From Halalkalibacter sp. APA_J-10(15) (lineage in GTDB: Bacteria > Bacillota > Bacilli > Bacillales > Bacillaceae_D), in assembly GCF_023017105.1 (NCBI RefSeq), contig NZ_JALKEV010000019.1:44009-108008 (forward strand): a stretch of DNA of 64,000 nt. The letters are read 5' to 3'. Shown here piece by piece: positions 50,940 to 60,207 of this stretch (positions are counted from its first letter, which is position 1; every line of letters begins with the position of its first letter). Below the pieces are notes generated by a model. The model worked only from the letters and a program-made list of their open reading frames with translations. It ran no database searches and had not been told where the DNA came from. A program made the position numbers and the translations under genes.

Positions 50940-51896
50940 ATGGAAACAACAACAAAACGAATTAATGAAGTAATTGAAAATATTGAGCGTGTCGTTGTTG
51001 GAAAAAGAGATGAAATTAAACTTAGCTTAGTTGCCATGTTTGCCGGTGGGCACGTCCTGCTTGAAGATGTGCCGGGGGTAGGGAAAACGATGATGGTCAA
51101 AGCGATTGCGAAATCTTTAGGTGCTGACTTTAAACGAATACAGTTTACTCCGGATCTCTTACCATCTGATGTAACTGGAGTTTCAATTTACAATCAACAA
51201 ACACAGCAATTTGAATTCCGCCGAGGCCCAGTTATGTCTCATATCGTGCTGGCGGATGAAATAAATCGTACATCACCAAAGACTCAAGCAGCTTTGCTAG
51301 AGTCACTTGAAGAAAGTAGTGTAACAGTTGACGGGGAAACAATTAAATTGGACAAGCCTTTTTTTGTTATGGCCACTCAAAATCCTGTTGAGTATGCTGG
51401 AACGTTTCCTTTGCCAGAAGCACAGTTGGATCGCTTTTTATTGAAATTGAAGCTAGGTTATCCTGATGAATTAGAGGAATTTGAGGTTCTGACTAGAGTC
51501 CAATATGAGCATCCTCTTGAGCAATTGCAATCGGTTATGACAACGCAAGAAGTATTATCTATTCAACAGGAAGTATACAATGTGTTTGTTAGTGATGATG
51601 TGAAGGGATATATTGTCGAACTTGTTCAAGCAACGAGGAAAAATCGACTCGTTGAACTCGGAGTGAGTCCTCGTGGGACGATTGCACTTATGAAGGCCGC
51701 TCAAGCATTTGCCTTTATTGAAGGTCGTGAATTTGTTATTCCAGATGATATTCAGCACTTAGCTCCATTTGTTTTAGCTCACAGGTTAATTTTAACGGAT
51801 GAAAGTAAAATGACAAACAGACAAGAGAGGCAAGTCATTCGCCAAGTGCTTGATCAAGTGCCTGTTCCGGTGATAAAACGAAAGGTTTCACAATAA
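50940..51896 (+). CDS. MoxR-family AAA+ ATPase
   Basis: A 318-residue AAA+ protein with Walker A EDVPGVGKT (about residue 40), Walker B LADEINRTSPKTQAAL (about 104), sensor 1 ATQNPVEYAGTFPLPEAQLDRF (read in parts, about 142-163) and a C-terminal lid domain. MoxR ATPases act as chaperones for the DUF58 and transglutaminase-type proteins encoded next to them. RBS GGAGG precedes ATG 50940. The next gene starts one base after its stop. Confidence 0.92.
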   Translation: METTTKRINEVIENIERVVVGKRDEIKLSLVAMFAGGHVLLEDVPGVGKTMMVKAIAKSLGADFKRIQFTPDLLPSDVTGVSIYNQQTQQFEFRRGPVMSHIVLADEINRTSPKTQAALLESLEESSVTVDGETIKLDKPFFVMATQNPVEYAGTFPLPEAQLDRFLLKLKLGYPDELEEFEVLTRVQYEHPLEQLQSVMTTQEVLSIQQEVYNVFVSDDVKGYIVELVQATRKNRLVELGVSPRGTIALMKAAQAFAFIEGREFVIPDDIQHLAPFVLAHRLILTDESKMTNRQERQVIRQVLDQVPVPVIKRKVSQ

Positions 51897-51897
51897 A

Positions 51898-53037
51898 ATG
51901 ACACGTTGGATGAAAGTGGCATTTAAGTATGTTTTTCTTATTATCATCATTGGTGCATTATTTGCATATGCGATGTTTCAAGGTGGCTTTGTAAGTTGGT
52001 ATTTATTCTATAGTGTTATAACCATTATTGTTTTAATGATGGTCGTCACTCTTTTTCCTTTTAAAGTGAAGCAAATACGACGAATCATCTCTGAAGAAGC
52101 AGTGGAGGTGGGGGGGACTGTTGATGTGACTGTCAAAGTTGAAAAATACCCATTCCAGCCCTTTTTCTTCGTCAGGATCTTTGATGAACTACCAGGAAGA
52201 TTACAGCAAGAGGATACACCTGGAGCTTTGTTTTTCTTTTCGTTTCAAAGAACATTGTCCTTTACGTATACGATTAGCAACTTGAAGCGTGGTGTGTACC
52301 GTTTTGGAGAGGTGAAGTGTAAGTTTGGCGATTTGTTCGGGTTGTTAGAAGTAGAACGAACGTTACAAGGTGACGAAACAGAGATTCTTGTATATCCATC
52401 CTTTCATTATTTACGCAGCTTACCTCCGGTTGCTCAGCAGAGAGAGAGAGAGGGTCAACGTAATCGTACATCTCTTCAAGAAGATCGTTCTCTTGCTGGT
52501 GTGAGGCAGTATGTTCCGGGGGATCGGTTAGCCAGTATTAATTGGAAGCAAACAGCACGTTCCTCTGACCTCATGTCCAAAGAATTTGAATCGTTTCAAG
52601 GTGAAGGTGCTTTACTCGTCTATGATTCCTTTTCGAAGAAGTCAAATCAGCCCATGTTTGAACAATCGATTGAGTTAGCGACTTCTCTATTAGCGACGCT
52701 TATGAGAAGACAGTCGTATGCTCGCTTTTATATTCGGAAGGATAGATGGGAGTCGATAACGGTTCATCAATCAATGATCCCTGCTTTACAAGCGCTTGCT
52801 TATGTTGAGCCAAATCGCCAACCTATTGAAGCCATTGACGGAGTATATCGGAAATGGAGTGGGACGCATATTTACTATGTTTGTGCAGTGCTTGATCAAG
52901 CTTTGCTAGCGGCATGTAGAACACTCCAAGCTCAACGAGTAACGATGACGATATGTACTGTAGCACTTAAAGGAACAGATCCGAGAGTCGTAAGTGAATT
53001 AGAGTCTATAGGTGTAAAAGTGGTTGAAATGAGCTAA
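51898..53037 (+). CDS. DUF58-domain membrane protein
   Basis: A 379-residue protein with two N-terminal membrane helices (about residues 9-28 and 31-50), a beta-rich region, and the DUF58 signature near residue 202 (VRQYVPGDRLASINWKQTAR), followed by a von Willebrand A-like fold. It partners MoxR and the transglutaminase-like protein. Together they are thought to act in envelope protein assembly or cell wall processing. No RBS other than sequence inside the end of moxR, which suggests translational coupling. Confidence 0.88.
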   Translation: MTRWMKVAFKYVFLIIIIGALFAYAMFQGGFVSWYLFYSVITIIVLMMVVTLFPFKVKQIRRIISEEAVEVGGTVDVTVKVEKYPFQPFFFVRIFDELPGRLQQEDTPGALFFFSFQRTLSFTYTISNLKRGVYRFGEVKCKFGDLFGLLEVERTLQGDETEILVYPSFHYLRSLPPVAQQREREGQRNRTSLQEDRSLAGVRQYVPGDRLASINWKQTARSSDLMSKEFESFQGEGALLVYDSFSKKSNQPMFEQSIELATSLLATLMRRQSYARFYIRKDRWESITVHQSMIPALQALAYVEPNRQPIEAIDGVYRKWSGTHIYYVCAVLDQALLAACRTLQAQRVTMTICTVALKGTDPRVVSELESIGVKVVEMS

Positions 53038-53053
53038 CAGGGGGAGAGAGTTT

Positions 53054-55237
53054 ATGCGCTCAAATAGAAAAAAACTTGATTTAAGCAGAGACTTTCTTCT
53101 TTACGGATTAAGTTTTTTATTATTAATGGAATGGCTTTTGCCACTTCCGTATGTAGCTGATACAGGTTATATTCATATTTTTGTGTTGTGTACAGCTGTG
53201 TTTTTCTTTATTACGTTTTTACAATTACCTGTTGGGTTATCGGCTTTAATGAAAGTTGCGGTCGTCTTTTATGGGTTATTTTTAGTGTTCTTTCAAGGTC
53301 AATTTTTTTCGTTTGAATGGGTAGGTGCTATTCTTGAAGATGTAGCCTTGAATATTAGCTATATGTTAGGCGGTAGCTGGCATGCGTTAACGGATTTATT
53401 TCGTAGTTTGCTCTTCTTTGTCTTGCTAGCGATTATGAGCTATTTATTATTTTATTGGATTGTTTACGCACGGCGAATGCTTTTTTTCCTTATTTTCACT
53501 GTCATTTATGTAGCGATTATCGATACATTTACGGCGTATGATGCGACCTTTTCTATTGTTCGTACGTTTTTTATTGGTTTTCTTTTACTAGGGCTTGTGA
53601 CGATGTATCGATTCATTGAACAAGAACGATTACATGCAGCTTCTACTATGCTACCTGTTAGGCTAAGTGGGGTGTTGATTACGATTCTTGTGTTAGGAGG
53701 GGTATTTGGATTTCTTTTCCCTAAGCCTGAGCCTCAATGGGCTGATCCGGTTCCGTATGTCCGAGCAGCAGTAGGGTTAGAGTCAGGAAATGATCCTGTT
53801 CAGCGGATTGGCTATGGTGATTTTGATGAACAGCTAGGTGGGGGGTTCGTTGATGATCATACGATCGTATTCTATGCGGCTGTAACTGAGGAGCATTACT
53901 GGCGTGGTGAAACAAAGGATCTTTATACGGGGAGAGGCTGGGAAACGACAACCCCCGAACGAATGAAAAACCCGCTTTATCGCACAGAGAGAGAAGGAGC
54001 TATTTCAGTTGAGCAATTAAGTACAGAAATTGCATTTGAAGGCGAAGAGTCACGTTTTGATCATATCTTTTACCCTGGTGATTTCGTTGAATTGACAAGT
54101 CATGACACCATTGATGTTGTTGTTGATCAATATTCTGAACGTGCGAATACATTTAGAGAAGAAGAAGCTATTGCTTTGACACGCTATCGATATGATTATG
54201 TGTATCCAAGCTTCCATGTGGACGTACTGCAGGCAACAAATGAAGAAGATCCAAATGATATTGTGGATTATTATACTCAGCTGCCTGATACTTTACCTGA
54301 TCGTGTACGTGAATTAGCTGAGGAAATTGCTGAAGATGAAGACAATCGTTATGATCAAGCAAAGGCGATTGAAGCGTATTTCCGTTTATCCGATTTTGTT
54401 TATGAAACAGAGGATGTTCCCATTCCTAGTAGTGGTCAGGACTACGTTGATCAGTTTTTGTTTGAAACGAGAAGAGGCTATTGTGATAATTTCTCTACTT
54501 CAATGGTCGTGATGCTTCGTACGCTTGATATTCCTGCACGTTGGGTGAAGGGGTTTACACAGGGGACGGAGGTCGAGCAACTAAGTCAAGATCGCTCGGT
54601 CTATGAGGTGACAAACTCTAATGCGCATTCCTGGGTCGAAGTGTATTTTCCTGAGGTTGGTTGGGTCCCGTTTGAACCGACACAAGGCTTTGCTAACATG
54701 TATGACTTTCTTGAAGTTGATGAAGAGGAGAGCGAAACGAACGGAGAGGATCCGTTAGATGTGACAAGTGAAGAGGAAGAGCTTGAGGAAGAGGAACAGG
54801 AAGAGGAGCCAGAAATAGAAGAGGAAGAAGAACAAACACAAGACCTCGGAGCAACGTCACGGAATTGGACGATTCCAGGGGGTCCGTGGATTCTTGTTGG
54901 ACTCCTGCTTTTAGCGGTCATTGTTATGGTTATGAAGAGGAAGAGTGTGGTTTTCTATATTCTTCTTAAAAGGTATGAGAAAGCGACAAAAAAGGAAGCG
55001 TTTGTTCCGGCTTACGAGCATCTTCTATGGTTACTACGGTATAATGGATATCATCGACAATCTGGTGAAACGATAAGAGCCTATGCACGAAGAATGGATG
55101 ATCAATTTGTAACCGATGAAATGGAAGCTATGACAGAGGAATATGAGCGTATTCTCTATAGTGAAAAGTCAGAGCATTCGAGTTGGCTTGAGCAAAAAGC
55201 ACGTTGGTTAGCTTTTGTGAAAAAAATGAATTCTTGA
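53054..55237 (+). CDS. TgpA-like membrane transglutaminase-domain protein
   Basis: A 727-residue protein with about six N-terminal membrane helices (to residue 220), then an extracytoplasmic transglutaminase-like domain with the catalytic Cys in RRGYCDNFST (about residue 477) and His in NSNAHSWVEVYFP (about 522), followed by WVPFEPTQGF. A very acidic Glu-rich linker (about 565-600), a last membrane helix (about 616-634) and a DUF4129 tail follow. It probably cleaves or crosslinks envelope polypeptides. Third gene of the moxR-DUF58-tgpA operon, RBS GGGGGAGAG. The acidic linker suits growth at high pH. Confidence 0.9.
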   Translation: MRSNRKKLDLSRDFLLYGLSFLLLMEWLLPLPYVADTGYIHIFVLCTAVFFFITFLQLPVGLSALMKVAVVFYGLFLVFFQGQFFSFEWVGAILEDVALNISYMLGGSWHALTDLFRSLLFFVLLAIMSYLLFYWIVYARRMLFFLIFTVIYVAIIDTFTAYDATFSIVRTFFIGFLLLGLVTMYRFIEQERLHAASTMLPVRLSGVLITILVLGGVFGFLFPKPEPQWADPVPYVRAAVGLESGNDPVQRIGYGDFDEQLGGGFVDDHTIVFYAAVTEEHYWRGETKDLYTGRGWETTTPERMKNPLYRTEREGAISVEQLSTEIAFEGEESRFDHIFYPGDFVELTSHDTIDVVVDQYSERANTFREEEAIALTRYRYDYVYPSFHVDVLQATNEEDPNDIVDYYTQLPDTLPDRVRELAEEIAEDEDNRYDQAKAIEAYFRLSDFVYETEDVPIPSSGQDYVDQFLFETRRGYCDNFSTSMVVMLRTLDIPARWVKGFTQGTEVEQLSQDRSVYEVTNSNAHSWVEVYFPEVGWVPFEPTQGFANMYDFLEVDEEESETNGEDPLDVTSEEEELEEEEQEEEPEIEEEEEQTQDLGATSRNWTIPGGPWILVGLLLLAVIVMVMKRKSVVFYILLKRYEKATKKEAFVPAYEHLLWLLRYNGYHRQSGETIRAYARRMDDQFVTDEMEAMTEEYERILYSEKSEHSSWLEQKARWLAFVKKMNS

Positions 55238-55383
55238 CCAAGATATAGTAGGTTGATAAAATGAATCAGTGTTTAACGTTGAAAAGAGACCTTCTTTAAC
55301 TGTTAAGAAAGGTTGTTTAAGTGTACAAGGCATAAATAAGTTTACGGAGCATGTTAATAGCTTCAGAAAAAGGGTGGGTAAGG

Positions 55384-56925
55384 ATGAGTGAATTGAATCA
55401 AGAAATGATCGTCGTGTTGGATTTTGGTGGCCAATACAATCAACTCATTACACGTCGAATTCGTGATTTAGGTGTGTACAGTGAGTTGAAATCGAATAAA
55501 ATGACGGCAGAAGAAATCAAGAAATTAAATCCAAAGGGAATTATTTTCTCAGGGGGACCTAATAGTGCATACGCCCAAGGGGCTCCTCATTGTGACCCGG
55601 CGATATTTGATTTAGGAATTCCGATATTAGGTATTTGTTATGGTATGCAATTAATGACACAGCATTTTGGTGGAAAAGTAGATGCAGCAGACCACCGAGA
55701 GTATGGAAAAGCGGCGATTCAAGTTCAAAATCAATCTGCTTTGTTTAAAGGATTACCGATTGAACAAACAACGTGGATGAGTCATGGTGATCTTATTTTG
55801 GCACCACCTCCAGGCTTTGTTGTTGATGCCTCTAATCCATCATGTCCGGTGGCAGCGATGAGTAATGAAGATCAAAAATTCTATGGTGTTCAGTTCCATC
55901 CAGAAGTACGTCATTCGGAGTTTGGTGATGACATGCTGAAGAATTTCGCTTATGAAGTATGTGGCTGTACGGGCGAGTGGTCAATGGAGAATTTCATTGA
56001 AGTCGAAATCGAAAAAATCCGTGAAATTGTTGGAGATAAACAAGTCCTTTGCGCATTAAGTGGTGGAGTAGACTCATCTGTTGTTGCTGTGCTTATACAT
56101 AAAGCGATTGGTGATCAGCTCACGTGTATGTTTATCGATCACGGCTTGCTTCGTAAAGGGGAAGCGGAAAGTGTCATGGAAACGTTCCGTGAAGGCTTTA
56201 ATATGAATGTCATCAAAATTGATGCAAAAGACCGTTTTCTAGGGCGTTTAAATGGCGTGTCTGACCCTGAGGAAAAGCGTAAAATCATAGGAAATGAATT
56301 TATTTATGTGTTTGAAGAGGAAACGAGCCAATTAACAGATATGGATTTTCTTGCACAAGGAACTCTGTACACAGATATTATTGAAAGTGGAACAGATACA
56401 GCACAGACGATTAAGTCTCATCATAACGTAGGTGGTTTACCGGAAGATATGAAGTTTACATTAATTGAGCCACTCAATACGTTATTTAAAGATGAAGTAC
56501 GTAAGCTTGGGTCTGAGCTAGGCATTCCGGATGAAATTGTTTGGCGACAGCCATTCCCTGGTCCAGGGCTAGGAATTCGTGTCTTAGGCGAAATAACAGA
56601 GGATAAATTAGAAATCGTTCGTGAATCTGATGCGATTTTACGTGAAGAAATTAAAAAGGCTGGGCTTGATCGTGAAATTTGGCAATATTTCACTGCTCTT
56701 CCGAACATGAGAAGTGTCGGTGTCATGGGAGATGCGAGAACGTACGACTATACTGTTGGCATCCGTGCCGTCACATCAATAGATGGCATGACTTCTGATT
56801 GGGCTCGTATTCCGTGGGATGTACTTGAAATCATTTCAACACGAATTGTTAATGAAGTGAAGCATGTGAATCGAGTGGTCTATGATATCACGTCAAAGCC
56901 ACCTGCAACGATTGAGTGGGAGTAA
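55384..56925 (+). CDS. guaA: GMP synthase (glutamine-hydrolysing) GuaA
   Basis: A 513-residue enzyme in one chain. The N-terminal class I amidotransferase domain has the nucleophile in LGICYGMQL and the His-Glu pair in QFHPEV. The ATP-pyrophosphatase domain has the P-loop LSGGVDSSV (about residue 228). The C-terminal dimerisation domain ends [11 protein letters not shown]. It converts XMP to GMP. ATG 55384 follows a GGGTAAGG site; an upstream in-frame ATG at 55351 has no RBS. No purine riboswitch is seen in its leader. A GACCTTCTTTAAC/GTTAAGAAAGGTT hairpin near 55290-55315 may act as terminator or attenuator. Confidence 0.95.
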   Translation: MSELNQEMIVVLDFGGQYNQLITRRIRDLGVYSELKSNKMTAEEIKKLNPKGIIFSGGPNSAYAQGAPHCDPAIFDLGIPILGICYGMQLMTQHFGGKVDAADHREYGKAAIQVQNQSALFKGLPIEQTTWMSHGDLILAPPPGFVVDASNPSCPVAAMSNEDQKFYGVQFHPEVRHSEFGDDMLKNFAYEVCGCTGEWSMENFIEVEIEKIREIVGDKQVLCALSGGVDSSVVAVLIHKAIGDQLTCMFIDHGLLRKGEAESVMETFREGFNMNVIKIDAKDRFLGRLNGVSDPEEKRKIIGNEFIYVFEEETSQLTDMDFLAQGTLYTDIIESGTDTAQTIKSHHNVGGLPEDMKFTLIEPLNTLFKDEVRKLGSELGIPDEIVWRQPFPGPGLGIRVLGEITEDKLEIVRESDAILREEIKKAGLDREIWQYFTALPNMRSVGVMGDARTYDYTVGIRAVTSIDGMTSDWARIPWDVLEIISTRIVNEVKHVNRVVYDITSKPPATIEWE

Positions 56926-56934
56926 GTATAAAAG

Positions 56935-56977
56935 AAAAGCACAAAGTCTAGGTATAATAGGCTCTGTGCTTTTTACT
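56935..56977 (+). terminator. Rho-independent terminator of guaA
   Basis: AAAAGCACAAAGTC (56935-56948) pairs with GGCTCTGTGCTTTT (56960-56974) allowing G-U pairs, with a T run. Confidence 0.75.
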
Positions 56978-57159
56978 TATTTAGTATTTTTGGGGTCTAC
57001 TCTCAGAAATTCCAATGTCCTCCTTGTGGGTGAAAAAATCGTCACGTTCACTTATTTTCCTCATTTTTGGAAACTTCTACTCTTCTTTCTAGTTTAAGGA
57101 TGTTATATACTATATATTATAGTTGTTAGAGCTTAAAATTAGAATGGAGGACATGATTG

Positions 57160-58344
57160 ATGGTCTTGAAATCAGTAGATTTATTCTCAAACGAATTTCA
57201 TCAAAATCCTTATGAGTATTATGAAAAAATCCGGCCACACAAGCCTTTTGCTAAAGTCAAAATGTTCAATGAAGACCAGTATTCTTGGATGGCCTTTTCG
57301 TATGAAGCGGCAGAAGCTGTTTTAAAAGACAAACGGTTTATTAAAGAAATGAAAACCGTTTACCCTGAGCTCACTGATGAAACTATATCACCGATTGCCC
57401 ACAGTATGCTTTTTTCCGATCCTCCTAATCACCGCCGTCTCAGTAGCCTCGCTCAAAATGGCTTCACTCCACAAAAAATAGCCAAACTAAGAGGTCGTAT
57501 TGAAGAAATCGCCAAAGAACAAGCAATTATGATGAAGAATAAAAGAGCAGTCGATTTTATTGAAGACTATGCCTTTCCAATTCCAATTCGAGTCATCTGT
57601 GAGCTACTCGGTATTCCTTCTGAGGATCGCCTCGATTTCCAACGTTGGTCAACCGTCATCGTCGAGATTACCGAAGCACCTCGTTATGAAGACGCGATGG
57701 ACGAATTTACCTCCTACTTACAAAAATTAATCGAACAAAAACGCCTCGAACCACAAGAAGATTTACTGTCCGAGTTAATTCAAGCAAAAGAAGAAGATGA
57801 ACAGTTATCGTTAAAGGAATTGTATGGCTTCGTCATCCTTTTAATTGTCGCTGGACATGAAACAACGGTCAACTTAATTGCCAATGGTTTACTTGCTTTA
57901 CTCACTCATCCAGAACAATTAGCTTTATTAAAGGAGGACCCTTCTCTTATCGGGCAAGCGATTGATGAATTGCTACGCTTTAATGGCCCGGTTGAGTTTA
58001 GCACAGACCGTTGGGCAAGTGAGTCGTTTACATTTATGGGTCAACAAGTAGAAAAAGGAGATCACGTCCTTGTCTCACTCGCCTCAGCCGATCATGATCC
58101 ATCAAAATTTGACGACCCGAATAACCTTGATATCACAAGAGAGAAAAGCCCTCATCTCGCTTTCGGAAAAGGCATCCACTACTGTCTCGGCGCTCCACTC
58201 GCAAAGTTAGAAGGTGAAATCGCGCTTCAAGTGCTGCTTGAGGAATATCCTAATCTTTCGCTTGCCGCAGATTTGTCTCACCTACAATGGCGCCAAAGCT
58301 TAATCATTCGCGGGTTGAAACATTTTCCTATTAAGCTTTATTAA
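57160..58344 (+). CDS. Cytochrome P450
   Basis: A 394-residue soluble bacterial P450 with the I-helix oxygen motif VAGHETTVN (about residue 231), the K-helix ExxR in IDELLRF (about 271), and the haem loop FGKGIHYCLGAPLAKLEGEIAL with the Cys ligand (about 342). ATG 57160 follows GGAGG at 57144-57148. It acts on an unknown hydrophobic substrate (fatty acid, terpenoid or polyketide) and needs a separate redox partner, none of which is adjacent. Codons end in C more often than in neighbouring genes by eye, hinting at acquisition from elsewhere. Monocistronic. Confidence 0.9.
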   Translation: MVLKSVDLFSNEFHQNPYEYYEKIRPHKPFAKVKMFNEDQYSWMAFSYEAAEAVLKDKRFIKEMKTVYPELTDETISPIAHSMLFSDPPNHRRLSSLAQNGFTPQKIAKLRGRIEEIAKEQAIMMKNKRAVDFIEDYAFPIPIRVICELLGIPSEDRLDFQRWSTVIVEITEAPRYEDAMDEFTSYLQKLIEQKRLEPQEDLLSELIQAKEEDEQLSLKELYGFVILLIVAGHETTVNLIANGLLALLTHPEQLALLKEDPSLIGQAIDELLRFNGPVEFSTDRWASESFTFMGQQVEKGDHVLVSLASADHDPSKFDDPNNLDITREKSPHLAFGKGIHYCLGAPLAKLEGEIALQVLLEEYPNLSLAADLSHLQWRQSLIIRGLKHFPIKLY

Positions 58345-58541
58345 AAGTCAAAACAAGGGTGTTATCCAGGCCAGCTTCGTAATAAAATACCTGTTATTGG
58401 TCTTCTTGTTAGGCTGTTTTACAACTACCTATCAGAGTCGTATCTAAGTCACTATCGATAAGGCTTCTAAGGGAATACGCCACGATTGAGTGTGAGTAAG
58501 CGAATAATAATAAAAGGTTGTTGTCGATTGTTCGGTTTTTG

Positions 58542-58570
58542 TTGACAGATAAAAATGATGTTGGTAGACT
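58542..58570 (+). promoter_or_regulatory. Sigma-A promoter of the pbuG transcript
   Basis: A perfect -35 box TTGACA (58542-58547), a 17-base spacer and a -10 TAGACT (58565-58570) lie just before the riboswitch aptamer. A perfect 13-bp inverted repeat (58566-58578 and 58592-58604) spans the expected transcript start and abuts the aptamer. Bases 58345-58541 hold no recognised gene. Confidence 0.65.
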
Positions 58571-58603
58571 CTTATATAGAAATAATAATTTTATATAAGA
58601 GTC

Positions 58604-58674
58604 TTATCGTATAAATGCAGGAATAGGGCCTGCACGTCTCTACCAAACTACCGTAAATAGTTTGACTACGATAA
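58604..58674 (+). ncRNA. Purine riboswitch aptamer, guanine/hypoxanthine class
   Basis: P1 is formed by TTATCGTA (58604-58611) and its exact complement TACGATAA (58667-58674). Between them are the conserved P2 hairpin (TGCAGGAATAGGGCCTGCA), the core GTCTCTACC, the P3 hairpin (CAAACTACCGTAAATAGTTTG) split by its conserved loop, and GACTACG. The base in the specificity position of GACTA is C, which pairs with guanine; adenine aptamers have U. The downstream terminator and pbuG gene agree with a guanine-off switch. Confidence 0.93.
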
Positions 58675-58724
58675 TCATCTAAATTTTTGCTTGCATCCTG
58701 TCTTAAATCTGATGATTTCTAGTT

Positions 58725-58763
58725 AAACTTCCATTCGTATGAGATGAATTGGAAGTTTTTTTA
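58725..58763 (+). terminator. Riboswitch expression-platform terminator
   Basis: AAACTTCCATTC (58725-58736) pairs with GAATTGGAAGTTT (58746-58757) with one bulged base and is followed by TTTTTTTA. It lies about 50 bases after the aptamer and before pbuG, so ligand binding should favour this hairpin and stop transcription. Confidence 0.8.
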
Positions 58764-58834
58764 TTGATTTAGAAGGGGCTTGTTTGCTTGTGGATGTAAT
58801 TAGGTGAAGACTGAAAAAAATGGAGGCGAAAAGG

Positions 58835-60136
58835 TTGGAACGTTTTTTTGGCTTTAAAGAGCATGGAACTTCAATCGGACGAGAGAGTATTGCGGGGTTA
58901 ACAACGTTTTTGGCTATGGCTTATATTCTGTTTGTTAATACAGATATATTGAGTGCGACTGGAATGGACCCTGGTGCAGTATTTACGGCTACGGCATTGG
59001 CGGCGGCAGTTGGAACATTAATTATGGGGCTATTAGCGAACTATCCCATTGCACTTGCGCCTGGTATGGGACTGAATGCATTCTTTGCGTTTTCAGTTGT
59101 TATTGGATTAGGAGTAGAATGGCAAGTTGCGTTGTTCGGAGTATTCATTTCAGGTATTATCTTTATTATTATTACGCTATTAAACATTCGAGAGATGATC
59201 ATTAATGCGATTCCGGCAGAGCTTAAATATGCAGCTGGAGCTGGGATTGGTTTATTTATTGCATTTATTGGATTGAAGCAAGCAGGTATCGTAGTTGGCG
59301 ATGAAGCAACGGCTGTTACATTAGGTAACATGACAGCTCCGACGACGTTGCTTGCGGTGTTCGGTATTGTCGTAACGGTTATTTTAATGGTACGCGGCTT
59401 TAAAGGCGGTATTTTCTATGGAATGGTGCTAACGGTTATTGCTGGGTTACTATTTGGTTTAATTGATCGTCCGGATGCGATTGTTGGTTCGGTTCAAAGC
59501 TTAGCACCGACATTTGGTCAAGCGTTTATGTTCGATTGGTCGACAGTAGAAATTTGGACATTAGTCATTGTGGTACTAACATTCTTGTTTGTCGATTTCT
59601 TTGATACAGCAGGTACATTGTATGCTGTTGCTAACCAAGCAGGTTTTGTGAAAGATAATAAGCTTCCGCGTGCTGGAAAAGCGTTATTAGCTGATTCAAC
59701 GGCAACATCAATTGGTGCGGTACTTGGAACATCGACAACAACTGCATATATTGAATCATCTTCTGGTGTCGCTGCAGGTGGACGTACAGGGTTTACATCA
59801 GTTGTAACAGCTGGATTGTTCTTAGTAGCATTGTTCTTTTCGCCATTATTAGCAGTTGTAACAGAGCAAGTGACAGCTCCTGCTTTAATTGTTGTCGGTA
59901 TTTTAATGGCCTCATCCATTCGCTTGATTGAATGGGATAAGTTCGAAATTGCTGTACCGGCTTTCTTGACGGTGATTGCGATGCCATTAACATACAGTAT
60001 TGCAACGGGGATTGCGATAGGCTTTATCTTTTACCCGATTACGATGATTTGTAAAGGAAAAGCGAAAGAAATCCATCCGTTAATGTACGTATTGTTCGTT
60101 GTCTTTGTTTTATACTTTATTTTCTCACCAAAATAA
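58835..60136 (+). CDS. pbuG: Guanine/hypoxanthine permease PbuG (NCS2/AzgA family)
   Basis: A 433-residue transporter with about 12-14 membrane segments. The start MERFFGFKEHGTSIGRESIAGLTTFLAMAYILF (quoted in pieces: GTSIGRES, GLTTFLAMAY) matches AzgA-type carriers. Conserved ALAPGMGLNAFF, FVDFFDTAGTLYAVA and the loop STTTAYIESSSGVAAGGRTG are present. It imports guanine and hypoxanthine. TTG 58835 is chosen because GGAGG (58822-58826) is 8 bases upstream and the protein then starts like PbuG; ATG 58820 would place the RBS inside the gene. Controlled by the guanine riboswitch. Confidence 0.92.
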   Translation: MERFFGFKEHGTSIGRESIAGLTTFLAMAYILFVNTDILSATGMDPGAVFTATALAAAVGTLIMGLLANYPIALAPGMGLNAFFAFSVVIGLGVEWQVALFGVFISGIIFIIITLLNIREMIINAIPAELKYAAGAGIGLFIAFIGLKQAGIVVGDEATAVTLGNMTAPTTLLAVFGIVVTVILMVRGFKGGIFYGMVLTVIAGLLFGLIDRPDAIVGSVQSLAPTFGQAFMFDWSTVEIWTLVIVVLTFLFVDFFDTAGTLYAVANQAGFVKDNKLPRAGKALLADSTATSIGAVLGTSTTTAYIESSSGVAAGGRTGFTSVVTAGLFLVALFFSPLLAVVTEQVTAPALIVVGILMASSIRLIEWDKFEIAVPAFLTVIAMPLTYSIATGIAIGFIFYPITMICKGKAKEIHPLMYVLFVVFVLYFIFSPK

Positions 60137-60143
60137 ATCATAC

Positions 60144-60184
60144 AAAAGGTTCAAGTGGGACATCCCTGCTTGAACCTTTTTTGC
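60144..60184. terminator. Terminator between pbuG and the SMP-30 gene
   Basis: AAAAGGTTCAAG (60144-60155) and its exact complement (60169-60180) with an internal GGGA/TCCC extension and a T run; it can serve both converging genes. Confidence 0.88.
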
Positions 60185-60207
60185 ATGGAGTTTTTGATGA
60201 TATCTTT

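Noticed and set aside
54601-54921. Minus-strand ORF with Ser/Cys-rich low-complexity product
   Set aside because: It is the shadow of the Glu-rich linker of the transglutaminase gene, where GAA/GAG codons read as TTC/CTC/TCC on the other strand.
55238-55383. Possible purine riboswitch upstream of guaA
   Set aside because: The conserved core (TCTACC, GACTA) is absent; only a simple hairpin is present.
59518-59919. Minus-strand ORF of 133 codons inside pbuG
   Set aside because: Shadow of a hydrophobic transporter gene; no RBS and no family resemblance.
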